This document shows positions 36,787-49,799 of a stretch of DNA of 64,000 nt, piece by piece; position 1 is the stretch's first letter, and every line of letters starts with the position of its first letter. The stretch covers positions 744,001 to 808,000 of the forward strand of contig BSBM01001447.1 of NCBI GenBank assembly GCA_027924585.1, in the 5' to 3' direction. This DNA comes from Larix kaempferi. Its lineage: Eukaryota > Streptophyta > Pinopsida > Pinales > Pinaceae. Made by a program: the position numbers and the translations under genes. Below the pieces are notes generated by a model. The model was given only the letters and a program-made list of their open reading frames with translations, ran no database searches and had not been told where the DNA came from.

Positions 36787-37737
36787 AGACAAATGCGCAC
36801 GCCAACTTTCGTGACGTTCCGAGCTATTTTCTCACCCTTTAAGCCTAAGTGTAGCGAAAATGCACGGTCGATTTTCAACTTTGACCAACTTCTCGGAATT
36901 TAAATTTGAGAATGGTTGTGTATGTCACATTGGTAGACGAACGTCCACACCAACTTTCGTAACGTTCCAAGCTATTTTCACACCCTTTAAGCCCAAGTCT
37001 AGCGAAAACGCACGATCGAGTTTCAACTTTGATTAACTTCTCGGAATTGAAATTTGAGAATAGTTTTGGATGTCCCATTGGTAGACAAGCTTCCACACCA
37101 ACTTTTGTGACGTTCCGAGCTATTTTCTCCCACTTTAATCCCAAGTCTAGTGAAAACGCACGGTCGAGTTTTGAATTTGACCAACTTCTCGGAATTGAAA
37201 ATTGAGCATAGAGTTGGATGTCCCGTTGGTAGACAAATGCGCATTCTAACTTTTGTGACGTTCCGAGCTATTTTCTCACCCTTTAAGCCTAAGTCTAGCG
37301 AAAACGCACGGTCGAGTTTCGAATTTGACCAACTTCTCGGAATTAAAAATTGAGCATGGATTTGGATGTCCCGTTGGTAGAAAAATGCGCACGCCAACTT
37401 TCGTCACATTACAAGCTAATGGATTTGGATGTCACATTGGTAGACGAGCGTCCACGCCAACTTTCGTGACGTTCCGAGCTATTTTCACACCCTTTAGGCC
37501 CAAGTCTAGCGAAAACGCACGATCGAGTTTCAACTTTGACTAACTTCTCCGAATTGAAATTTGAGAATAGTTTTGGATGTCCCATTGGTAGACAAGCGTC
37601 CACACAAACTTTCGTGACGTTCCGAGCTATTTTCTCCCCCTTTATGCCCAAGTCTAGTGAAAACGCACGGTCGAGTTTCAAATTTGACCAACTTCTCGGA
37701 ATTGAAAATTGAGCATAGATTTGGATGTCCCGTTGGT
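36787..37737 (+). repeat. 951 bp multimer, second unit
   Basis: Nearly identical to the first unit. Noticed differences are tcaccctttaagcc at about 37,277 against tcacactttaagcc at 36,326, and gtgaaaacgcac at about 37,660 against gtgaaaacacac at 36,709. The match fades at about 37,799, where a third unit would have begun. Confidence 0.85.
37412..37426 (+). repeat. 63 bp truncated monomer junction, site 4 of 6
   Basis: This is the same join as at 36,461, 951 bp downstream in the second unit of the multimer. Confidence 0.85.
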
Positions 37738-39260
37738 AGACAAATGCGCACGCCAACTTTCGTGACGTTCCGAGCTATTTTCTCACCCTTTAAGCCTAAA
37801 TCTAGCGAAAACGCACGGTCGAGTTTCGAATTTGACCAACTTCTCGGAATTAAAAATTGAGCATAGATTTGGATGTCCCGTTGGTAGACAAATGCGCACG
37901 CCAACTTTCGTGTCATTCCGAGCTATTTTCACACCCTTTAAGCCCAAGTCTAGCGAAAACGCACGATCGAGTTTCAACTTTGACCAACTTCTCGGAATTG
38001 AAATTTGAGAATAGTTTTGGATGTCCCATTGGTAGACGAGTGTCCACGCCAACTTTCGTGACGTTCCGAGCTATTTTCTCCCCCTTTAAGCCCAAGTCTA
38101 GTGAAAACGCACGGTCGAGTTTCGAATTTGACCAACTTCTCGGAATTAAAAATTGAGCATAAATTTGGATGTCCCGTTGGTAGACAAATGCGCACGCCAA
38201 CTTTCGTGACGTTCGGAGCTATTTTCTCACCCTTTAAGCCCAAGTCTAGCGAAAACGCACGATCGAATTTCAACTTTGACTAACTTCTCAGAATTGAAAT
38301 TTGAGAATAGTTTTGGATGTCCCATTGGTACACGAGCGTCTACGCCAACTTTTGTAACGTTCCGAGTTACTTTCACACCCTTTAAGCCCAAGTCTAGCGA
38401 AAATGCACGATCGAGTTTCAACTTTGATTAACTTCTCGGAATTGAAATTTCAGAATAGTTTTGGATGTCGCATTGGTAGACAAGCGTCCACACAAACTTT
38501 TGTGACGTTCCGAGCTATTTTCACCCCCTTTAAGCCCAAGTCTAGCGAAAACGCATGGTCGAGTTTCGAATTTGATTAACTTCTCGAAATTGAAAATTGA
38601 GAATAGTTTTGAATGTCCCATTGGTAGACAAATGCGCACGCCAACTTTCGTGACGTTCCGAGCTATTTTCACACCCTTTAAGCCCAAGTCTAGCGAAAGC
38701 GCACGATCGAGTTTCAACTTTGTCCAACTTCTCGGAATCGAAATTCGAGAATAGTTTTGGATGTCCCATTGTTAGACAAGCGTCCACACCAACTTTCGTG
38801 ACGTTCTGAGCTATTTTCTCCCCCTTTAAGCCAAAGTCTAGCGAAAACGCACGGTCGAGTTTCAAATTTGACCAATTTCGCGGAATTGATAATTGAGCAT
38901 AGATTTGGATGTCACGTTGCTAGACAAATGTGCATGCCAACTTTCGTGACGTTCCGAGCTATTTTCACACCCTTTAAGCCCAAGTCTAGCGAAAGCGAAC
39001 GATCGAGTTTCAACTTTGTCCAACTTCTCGGAATCGAAATTCGAGAATAGTTTTGGATGTCCCATTGGTAGACAAGCGTCCACACTAACTTTCGTGACGT
39101 TCCGAGCTATTTTCAACCCCTTTAAGCCCAAGTCTAGCGAAAATGCATTGTCGAGTTTCGAATTTGATTAACTTCTCGGAATTGAAAATTGAGAATAGTT
39201 TTGAATGTCCCATTGGTAGACAAGCGTCCACACCAACTTTCGTGACGTTCCGAGCTATTT

Positions 39261-39852
39261 TCTCCCCGTTTAAGCCCAAGTCAATCGAAAACGCACGATC
39301 GAGTTTCAACTTTGACCAACTTCTCGGAATTGAAATTTGAGAATAGTTTTGGATGTCCCATTGGTAGACAAGCGTCCACACCAACTTTCGTGACGTTCCG
39401 AGCTATTTTCTCCCCGTTTAAGCCCAAGTCAACCGAAAACGCATGATCGAGTTTCAACTTTGACCAACTTCTCAGAATTTAAATTTGAGAATAGTTTTGG
39501 ATGTCACATTAGTAGACAAGCGTCCACACCAACTTTCGTGACGTTCCGAGCTATTTTCTCCCCGTTTAAGCCCAAGTCAATCGAAAACGCACGATCGAGT
39601 TTCAACTTTGACCAACTTCTCGGAATTGAAATTTGAGAATAGTTTTGGATGTCCCATTGGTAGACAAGCGTCCACACCAACTTTCGTGACGTTCCGAGCT
39701 ATTTTCTCCCCGTTTAAGCCCAAGTCAACCGAAAACGCATGATCGAGTTTCAACTTTGACCAACTTCTCAGAATTTAAATTTGAGAATAGTTTTGGATGT
39801 CACATTAGTAGACAAGCGTCCACACCAACTTTCGTGACGTTTCGAGCTATTT
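39261..39852 (+). repeat. 296 bp dimer repeated in tandem
   Basis: A pair of monomers, the first with gtcaatcgaaaacg and the second with gtcaaccgaaaacgcatg and tcacattagtagacaagc, is followed by a practically identical pair 296 bp later. Equivalent bases are at 39,285 and 39,581. A recent two-monomer slip or unequal exchange explains it. Confidence 0.85.
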
Positions 39853-42800
39853 TCTCCCCCTTTAAGCCCAAGTCTAGCTAAAACGCACGGTCGAGTTTCG
39901 AATTTGACCAACTTCTCGGAATTGAAAATTGAGCATAGATTTGGATGTCCCGTTGGTAGACAAATGCTCACGCCAACTTTCGTGACGTCCGAGCTATTTT
40001 CTCACCCTTTAAGTCTAAGTGTAGAGAAAATGCACGGTCGATTTTCAACTTTGACCAACTTCTCGGAATTTAAATTTGCGAATAGATTTGGATGTCACAT
40101 TGGTAGACGAGCGTCCACGCCAACTTTTGTAACGTTTCGAGCTATTTTCACACCCTTTAAGCCCAAGTCTAGCGAAAACGCACGATCGAGTTTCGAATTT
40201 GACCAACTTCTCGGAATTAAAAATTGAGCATAGATTTGGATGTCCCGTTGGTAGACAAATGCGCACGCCAACTTTCGTGACGTTCTGAGCTATTTTCTCA
40301 CCCTTTAAGCCTAGGTCTAGCGAAAACGCATGGTCGAGTTTCGAACTTGACCAACTTCTCGGAATTGAAAATTGAGCATAGATTTGGATGTCCCGTTGGT
40401 AGACAAATGCTCACGCCAACTTTCGTGACGTTCCGAGCTATTTTCTCCCCCTTTAAGCCCAAGTCTAGCGAAAACGCACGATCGAGTTTCAACTTTGACC
40501 AACATCTCGGAATTTAAATTTCAGAATGGATTTGGATGTCCCATTGGTAGACGAGCGTCCACACCAACTTTCGTAATGTTCCGAGCTATTTTCACATCCT
40601 TTAAGCCCAAGTCTAGCGGAAAACGCACGATCGAGTTTCAACTTTGACCAACTTCTGAGAATTTAAATTTGAGAATAGTTTTGGATGTCCCGTTGGTAGA
40701 CAAATGCGCACGCCAACTTTCGTGACGTTCCGAGCTATTTTCTCACCCTTTAAGCCTAAGTGTAGCGAAAATGCACGGTCGATTTTCAACTTTGACCAAA
40801 TTCTCGGAATTTAAATTTGCGAATGGATTTGGATGTCCCATTGGTAGACGAGCGTCCACGCCAACTTTCGTGACGTTCCGAGTTATTTTCACACCCTTTA
40901 AGCCCAAGTCTAGCGAAAATGCACGATCGAGTTTCAACTTTGATTAACTTCTCGGAATTGAAATTTCAGAATAGTTTTGGATGTCGCATTGGTAGACAAG
41001 CGTCCACACCAACTTTCGTGACGTTCCGAGCTATTTTCTCCCCCTTTAAGCCCAAGTCTAGTGAAAACGCACGGTCGAGTTTCGAATTTGACCAACTTCT
41101 CGGAATTGAAAATTGAGCATAGATTTGGATGTCCCGTTGGTAGACAAATGCACACGCCAACTTTCGTGACGTTCCGAGCTATTTTCACACCCTTTAAGCC
41201 CAAGTCTAGCGAAAGCGCACGATCGAGTTTCAACTTTGTCCAACTTCTCGGAATCGAAATTCGAGAATAGTTTTGGATGTCCCATTGGTAGACAAGCGTC
41301 CACACCAACTTTCGTGACGTTCCGACCTATTTTCTCCCCCTTTAAGCCCAAGTCTAGCGAAAACGCACGGTCGAGTTTCGAATTTGATTAACTTCTCGAA
41401 ATTGAAAATTGAGAATTGTTTTTGATGTCCCATTGGTAGACAAGCGTCCACACCAACTTTCGTGACGTTCCGAGCTATTTTCTCCCCGTTTAAGCCCAAG
41501 TCAAGCGAAAACGCACGAACGAGTTTCAACTTTGACCAACTTCTCAGAATTGAAATTTGACAATAGTTTTGGATGTCCCATTGGTAGACAAGCGTCCACA
41601 CCAACTTTCGTGACGTTCCGAGCTATTTTCTCCCCGTTTAAGCCCAAGTCAAGCGAAAACGCACGATCGAGTTTCAACTTTGACCAACTTCTCGGAATTG
41701 AAATTTGAGAATAGTTTTGGATGTCCCATTGGTAGACAAGCGTCCACACCAACTTTCGTGACGTTCCGAGCTATTTTCGCCCCCTTTAAGCCCAAGTCTA
41801 GCGAAAACGCAAGGTCGAGTTTCAAATTTGATTAACTTCTCGGAATTGAAAATTGAGAATAGTTTTGGATGTCCCATTGGTAGACAAGCGTCCACACCAA
41901 CTTTCGTGACGTTCCGAGCTATTTTCTCCCCGTTTAAGCCCAAGTCAAGCGAAAACGCACGATCGAGTTTCGAATTTGACCAATTTCTCGGAATTGAAAA
42001 TTGAGCATAGATTTGGATGTCCCGTTGGTAGACAAATGTTCACGCCAACTTTCGTGACGTTCCAAGCTATTTTCACACCCTTTAAGCCCAAGTCTATCGA
42101 AAGCGCACGATCGAGTTTCAACTTTGTCCAACTTCTCGGAATCGAAATTCGAGAATAGTTTTGGATGTCCCATTGCTAGACAAGTGTCCACACCAACTTT
42201 CGTGACGTTAGGAGCTATTTTCTCCCCCTTTAATCCCAAGTCTAGCGAAAACGGACGGTCGAGTTTCAAATTTGACCAACTTCTCGGAATTGAAAATTGA
42301 GCATAGATTTGGATGTCCCGTTGGTAGACAAATGCGCACGCCAACTTTCGTGACGTTCCGAGCTATTTTCACACCCTTTAAGCCCAAGTCTAGTGAAAGC
42401 GCACGATCGAGTTTCACCTTTGTCCAACTTCTCGGAATCGAAATTCGAGAATAGTTTTGGATGTCCCATTGGTAGACAAGCGTCCACACCAACTTTCGTG
42501 ACGTTCCGACCTATTTTCTCCCCCTTTAAGCCCAAGTCTAGCGAAAACGCACGGTCGAGTTTCGAATTTGATTAACTTCTCGGAATTGAAAATTGAGAAT
42601 AGTTTTGGATGTCCCATTGGTAGACAAGCGTTCACACCAACTTTCGTGATGTTCCGAGCTATTTTCTCCCCGTTTAAGCCCAGGTCAAGCGAAAACGCAC
42701 GATCGAGTTTCAACTTTGACCAACTTCTCGGAATTGAAATTTGAGAATAGTTTTGGATGTCCCATTGGTAGACAAGCGTCCACACCAACTTTCGTGACGT

Positions 42801-45639
42801 TCCGAGCTATTTTCTCCCCGTTTAAGCCCAAGTCAAGCGAAAACGCACGATCGAGTTTCAACTTTGACCAACTTCTTGGATTTGAAATTTGAGAATAGTT
42901 TTGGATGCCCATTGGTAGACAAGCGTCCACACCAACTTTCGTGACATTTCGAGCTATTTTCTCACCCTTTAAGCCTAAGTGTAGAGAAAATGCACGGTCG
43001 ATTTTCAACTTTGACCAACTTCTCGGAATTTAAATTTGCGAATAGATTTGGATGTCACATTGGTAGACGAGCGTCCATGCCAACTTTCGTAACGTTCCGA
43101 GCTATTTTCACACCCTTTAAACCCAAGTCTAGCGAAAACGCACGATCGAGTTTCAACTTTGACCAACTTCTCGGAATTTAAATTTGCGAATAGATTTGGA
43201 TGTCACATTGGTAGACGAGCGTCCACACCAACTTTCGTAATGTTCCGAGCTATTTTCACACCCTTTAAGCCCAAGTCTGTCGAAAACACACGATCGAGTT
43301 TCAACTTTGACCAACTTCTAGGAATTTAAATTTGAGAATAGTTTTGGATGTCCCATTGGTAGACAAGCGTCCACACCAACTTTCGTGACGTTCCGAGCTA
43401 TTTTCACACCCTTTAAGCCCAAGTCTAGCGAAAATGCATGGTCGATTTTCAACTTTGACCAACTTCTCGAAATATAAATTTGAGAATAGATTTGGATGTC
43501 GCATTGGTAGACAAGCGTCCACGCCAACTTTCGTGACGTTCCGATCTATTTTCTCCCCCTTTAAGCCCAAGTCTAGCGAAAATGCACGGTCGAGTTTCGA
43601 ATTTGACCAACTTCTCGAAATTGAAAACTGAGCATAGATTTGGATGTCCCGTTGGTAGACAAATGCACACGCCAACTTTTGTGACATTTCGAGCTATTTT
43701 CTCACCCTTTAAGCCCAAGTCTAGCGAAAACGCACGGTCGATTTTCAACCTTGACCAACTTCTCGGAATATAAATTTCAGAATAGATTTGGATGTCGCAT
43801 TGGTAGACGTGCGCCCACGCCAACTTTCATGACGTTCCGATCTATTTTCTCCCCCTTTAAGCCCATGTCTAGCGAAAACGCACGGTCGAGTTTCGAATTT
43901 GACCAACTTCTCGGAATTGAAAATTGAGCATAGATTTGGATGTCCCGTTGGTAGACAAATGCGCATGCCACCTTTCGTGACATTCCGAGCTATTTTCTCA
44001 CCCTTCAAGCCCAAGTCTAGCGAAAATGCACAGTCGATTTTCAACTTTGACCAACTTCTCGGAATATAAATTTGAGAATAGATTTGGATGTCACATTGGT
44101 AGATGAGCGTCCACGCCAATTTTCGTGACCTTCCGAGCTATTTTCACACCCTTTAAGCCCAGCTTTAGCGAAAACGCACGATCGAATTTCAACTTTGACC
44201 AACTTCTCGGAATTTAAATTTGAGAATGGATTTGGATGTCCCGTTGGTAGATAAGTGCACACGCCAACTTTCGTGACGTTCCGAGCTATTTTCTCACCCT
44301 TTAAGCCCAAGTCTAGCGAAAATGCACGGTCGATTTTCAACTTTGACCAACTTCTCGAAATTTAAATTTGAGAATGGATTTGGATGTCACATTGGTAGAC
44401 AAGCGTCCACGCCAACTTTCGTAACGTTCCAAGCTATTTTCACACCCTTTAAGCCAAAGTCTAGCGAAAACGCACGATCGAATTTCAACTTTGACTAACT
44501 TCTCGGAATTGAAATTCGAGAATAGTTTTGGATGCCCCATTGGTAGACAAGCATCCACGCCAACTCTCGTGACCTTCCGAGCTATTTTCGCACCCTTTAA
44601 GCCCAAGTCTAGCGAAAACGCACGATCGAGTTTCAACTTTGACTAACTTCTCGGAATTGAAATTTGAGAATATTTTTGGATGTCCCATTGGTACACGAGC
44701 GTCCACGCCAACTTTCGTAACGTTCCGAGTTATTTTCACACCCTTTAAGCCCAAGTCTAGCGAAAACGCACGATCGAGTTTCAACTTTGACTAACTTCTC
44801 GGAATTGAAATTTGAGAATAGTTTTGGATGTCCCATTGGTACACGAGCGTCCACGCCAACTTTCGTAACGTTCCGAGTTATTTTCACACCCTTTAAGCCC
44901 AAGTCTAGTGAAAACGCACGATCGAGTTTCAACTTTGATTAACTTCTCGGAATTTAAATTTCAGAATAGTTTTGGATGTCGCATTGGTAGACAAGCGTCC
45001 ACACCAACTTTCGTGACGTTCCGAGCTATTTTCTCCCCCTTTAAGCCCAAGTTTAGTGAAAACGCACGGTCGAGTTTCGAATTTGACCAACTTCTCGGAA
45101 TTGAAAATTGAGCATAGATTTGGATGTCCCGTTGGTAGACAAATGCGCACGCCAACTTTCGTGACGTTCCGAGCTATTTTCTCCCCCTTTAAGCCCAAGT
45201 CTAGCGAAAATGCACGATCGAGTTTCAAATTTGACCAACTTCTCGGAATTGAAAATTGAGCATAGATTTGGATGTCCCGTTGGTTGACAAATGCGCACGC
45301 CAACTTTCGTGATGTTCCGAGCTATTTTCACACCCTTTAAGCCCAAGTCTAGCGAAAGCGCACGATCGAGTTTCAACTTTGTCCAACTTCTCGGTATCGA
45401 AATTCGAGAATAGTTTTGGATGTCCCATTAGTAGACAAGCGTCCACACCAACTTTTGTGACGTTCCGAGCTATTTTCTCCCCCTTTAAGCCCAAGTCTAG
45501 CGAAAATGCACGGTCGAGTTTCGAATTTGATTAACTTCTCGGAATTGAAAATTGAGAATAGTTTTGGATGTCCCATTGGTAGACAAGCGTCCACACCAAC
45601 TTTCGTGACGTTCCGAGCTATTTTCTCCCCCTTTAAGCC

Positions 45640-46530
45640 CAAGTCTAGCGAAAACGCACGGTCGAGTTTCGAATTTGATTAACTTCTCGGAATTGAAAAT
45701 TGAGAATAGTTTTGGATGTCCCATTGGTAGACAAGCGTCCACACCAACTTTCGTGACGTTCCAAGCTGTTTTCTCCCCTTTTAAGCCCAAGTCTAGCGAA
45801 AAAGCACGGTCGAGTTTCGAATTTGACCAACTTCTCGGAATTGAAAATTGAGCATAGATTTGGATGTCCCGTTGGTAGACAAATGCGCACGCCAACTTTC
45901 GTGACGTTCCGAGCTATTTTCACACCCTTTAAGCCCAAGTCTAGCGAAAGCGCACGATCGAGTTTCAAGTTTGTCCAACTTCTCGGAATCGAAATTCGAG
46001 AATAGTTTTGGATGTCCCATTGGTAGACAAGCGTCCACACCAACTTTCGTGACGTTCCGAGCTATTTTCTCCCTCTTTAAGCCCAAGTCTAGCGAAAACG
46101 CACGGTCGAGTTTCGAATTTGATTAACTTCTCGGAATTGAAAATTGAGAATAGTTTTGGATGTCCCATTGGTAGACCAGCGTCCACACCAACTTTCGTGA
46201 CGTTCCAAGCAGTTTTCTCCCCTTTTAAGCCCAAGTCTAGCGAAAAAGCACGGTCGAGTTTCGAATTTGACCAACTTCTCGGAATTGAAAATTGAGCATA
46301 GATTTGGATGTCCCGTTGGTAGACAAATGCGCACGCCAACTTTCGTGACGTTCCGAGCTATTTTCACACCCTTTAAGCCCAAGTCTAGCGAAAGCGCACG
46401 ATCGAGTTTCAACTTTGTCCAACTTCTCAGAATCGAAATTCGAGAATAGTTTTGGATGTCCCATTGGTAGACAAGCGTCCACACCAACTTTCGTGACGTT
46501 CCGAGCTATTTTCACCCCCTTTAAGCCCAA
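45640..46530 (+). repeat. 444 bp trimer repeated in tandem
   Basis: Three monomers repeat with a 444 bp period. The type 1 unit with gcgaaaaagcacgg at about 45,800 matches 46,244, and the units with gtccaacttctc match at 45,973 and 46,417. The contracted linker ctccccttttaagc also recurs. Differences are few, for example ttctcggaatcg against ttctcagaatcg. Confidence 0.82.
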
Positions 46531-48128
46531 GTCTAGCGAAAACGCACGATCGAGTTTCAACTTTGACTAACTTCTCAGAATTGAAATTTGAGAATAGTTT
46601 TGGATGTCCCATTGGTAGACAAGCGTCCACACCAACTTTCGTGACGTTACGAGCTATTTTCTCCCCGTTTAAGTACAAGTCAAGCGAAAAGGCACGATGG
46701 AGTTTCAACTTTGACCAACTTCTTGGAATTGAAATTTGAGAATAGTTTTGGATGTCCCATTGGTAGACAAGCGTCCACACCAACTTTTGTGACATTCCGA
46801 GCTATTTTCTCCCCGTTTAAGCCCAAGTCAAGCGAAAACGCACGATCGAGTTTCAACTTTGACCAACTTCTTGGAATTGAAATTTGAGAATAGTTTTGGA
46901 TGTCCCATTGGTAGACAAGCGTCCACACCAACTTTCGTGACGTTCCGAGCTATTTTCTCCGCCTTTAAGCCCAAGTCTAGCGAAAACGCACGGTCGAGTT
47001 TAGAATTTGACCAACTTCTCAGAATTTAAAATTGAGCATAGATTTGGATGTCCCGTTGGTAGACAAATGCTCACGCCAACTTTCGTGACGTTGCGAGCTA
47101 TTTTCTCACTCTTTAAGCCTAAGTATAGAGAAAATGCACGGTCGATTTTCAACTTTGACCAACTTCTCGGAATTTAAATTTGGGAATAGATTTGGATGTC
47201 ACATTGGTAGACGAGCGTCCATGCCAACTTTCGTAACGTTCCAAGCTATTTTCACACCGTTTAAGCCGAAGTCTAGGAAAACGCACGATCGAGTTTCAAC
47301 TTTGACCAACTTCTCGGAATTTAAATTTTAGAATAGTTTTGGATGTCCCATTGGTAGATGAGCGTCCACGCAAACTTTCATGACGTTTCGAGCTATTTTA
47401 TCCCCCTTTAAGCCCAAGTCTAGCGAAAAGGCACGGTCAAGTTTCAAATTTGACCAACTTCGCGGAATTGAAAATTGAGCATAGATTTGGATGTCCCGTT
47501 GGTAGACAAATGCACACGCCAACTTTCGTGACGTTCTGAGATATTTTCTCACCCTTTAAGCCTAGGTCTAGCGAAAACGCATGGTCGAGTTTCGAATTCG
47601 ACCAACTTCTCAGAATTGAAAATTGAGCATAGATTTGGATGTCCCGTTGGTAGACAAATTCTCACGCCAACTTTCGTGACGTTCCGAGCTATTTTCTCCC
47701 CCTTTAAGCCCAAGTCTAGCGAAAATGCACGATCGAGTTTCAACTTTGACCAACATCTCGAAATTTAAATTTGAGAATGGATTTGGATGTCCCATTGGTA
47801 GACGAGCGTCCACGCCAACTTTCGTAATGTTCCGAGCTATTTTCACACCCTTTAAGCCCAAGTCTAGCGAAAACGCACGATCGAGTTTCAACTTTGACCA
47901 ACTTCTCGGAATTTAAATTTGAGAATAGTTTTGGATGTCCCATTGGTAGACGAGCATCCATTCCAACTTTCGTGACGTTCCAAGCTAGTTTCTCCCACTT
48001 TAATCCAAAGTCTAGTGAAAATGCACGGTCGAGTTTCGAATTTGACCAACTTCTCGGAATTAAAAATTGAGCATAGATTTGGATGTCCCATTGGTAGACA
48101 AATGCGCATGCCAACTTTGGTCACATTA

Positions 48129-48143
48129 TGAGCTAATGGATTT
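48129..48143 (+). repeat. 63 bp truncated monomer junction, site 5 of 6
   Basis: The join reads tgagctaatggatttgg after ttggtcacatta. The flank differs from the 4.5 kb and 36 kb versions, so this lineage has diverged while keeping the breakpoint. Confidence 0.85.
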
Positions 48144-49799
48144 GGATGTCACATTGGTAGACGAGCGTCGACGCCAACTTTCCTGACGTTCCGAGCTATT
48201 TTCACACCCTTTAGGCCCAAGTCTAGCGAAAATGCACGATCGAGTTTCAACTTTGACTAACTTCTCGGAATTGAAATTTGAGAATAGTTTTGGATGTCCG
48301 ATTGGTAGACAAGCGTCCACACCAACTTTCGTGATGTTCCGAGCTATTTTCTCCCCCTTTAAGCCCAAGTCTAGTGAAAACGCACGGTCGAGTTTCGAAT
48401 TTGACCAACTTCTCAGAATTTAAAATTGAGCATAGATTTGGATGTCCCGTTGGTAGACAAATGCGCACGCCAACTTTCGTGACGTTCCGAGCTATTTTCT
48501 CACCCTTTAAGCCTAAGTGTAGCGAAAATGCATGGTCCATTTTCAACTTTGACCAACTTCTCGGAATTTAAATTTGCGAATGGATTTGGATGTCACATTG
48601 GTAGACGAGCGTCCATGCCAACTTTCGTGACGTTCCGAGCTATTTTCTCCCCCTTTAAGCCCAAGTCTAGTGAAAACGCACGGTCGAGTTTCGAATTTGA
48701 CCCACTTCTCGGAATTGAAAATTGAGCATAGATTTGGATGTCCCATTGGTAGACAAATGCGCACGCCAACTTTCGTGAAGTTCCGAGCTATTTTCACACC
48801 CTTTAAGCCCAAGTCTAGCGAAAGCGCACGATCGAGTTTCAACTTTGTCCAACTTCTCGGAATCGAAATTCGAGAATAGTTTTGGATGTCCCATTGGTAG
48901 ACAAGCGTCCACACCAACTTTCGTGACGTTCCGAGCTATTTTCTCCCCCTTTAAGCCTAAGTCTAGCGAAAACGCACGGTCGAGTTTCGAATTTGATTAA
49001 CTTCTCGGAATTGAAAATTGAGAATAGTTTTGCATGTCCCATTGGTAGACAAGCGTCCACACCAACTTTCGTGACGTTCCTAGCGATTTTCTCCCCGTGT
49101 AAGCCCAAGTCAAGCGAAAACGCACGATCGAGTTTCAACTTTGACCAACTTCTCAGAATCGAAATTCGAGAATAGTTTTGGATGTCCCATTGGTAGACAA
49201 GCGTCCACACCAACTTTCGTGACGTTCCGAGCTATTTTCTCCCCCTTTAAGCCCAAGTCTAGTGAAAACGCACGGTCGAGTTTCGAATTTGACCAACTTC
49301 TCGGAATTGAAAATTGAGCATAGATTTGGATGTCCCGTTGGTAGACAAATGCGCACGCCAACTTTCGTGACGTTCGGAGCTATTTTCACACCCTTTAAGC
49401 CCAAGTCAAGCGAAAACGCACGATCGAGTTTCAACTTTGACCAACTTCTCGGAATCGAAATTCGAGAATAGTTTTGGATGTCCCATTGGTAGACAAGCGT
49501 CCACACCAACTTTCGTGACGTTCCGAGCTATTTTCTCCCCCTTTAAGCCCAAGTCTAGTGAAAACGCACGGGCGAGTTTCGAATTTGACCAACTTCTTGG
49601 AATTAAAAATTGAGCATAGATTTGGATGTCCCGTTGGTAGACAAATGCGCATGCCATCTTTCATGACGTTCCGAGCTATTTTCTCACCCTTTAAGCCCAA
49701 GTCTAGCGAAAGCGCACGATCGAGTTTCAACTTTGACCAACTTCTCGGAATCAAAATTTGAGAATAGTTTGGTATGTCGTATTGGTAGGCGAGGGTCCA

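Larger units (their letters stand above)
38420..49700 (+). repeat. Most homogeneous zone, trimer-based
   Basis: The zone is dominated by three forms in recurring order: type 1 units with cccgttggtagacaaatgcg, units with gtccaacttctcggaatcg and cgaaattcgagaatag, and units with gaatttgattaacttctcgg and ttgagaatagttttgg. A second set carries the linker ctccccgtttaagcccaag with aagtcaagcg. Right-hand halves reading ttggtagacaagcgtccaca repeat almost unchanged over many units. Local multimers of 296 and 444 bp fall in this zone. Confidence 0.7.
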
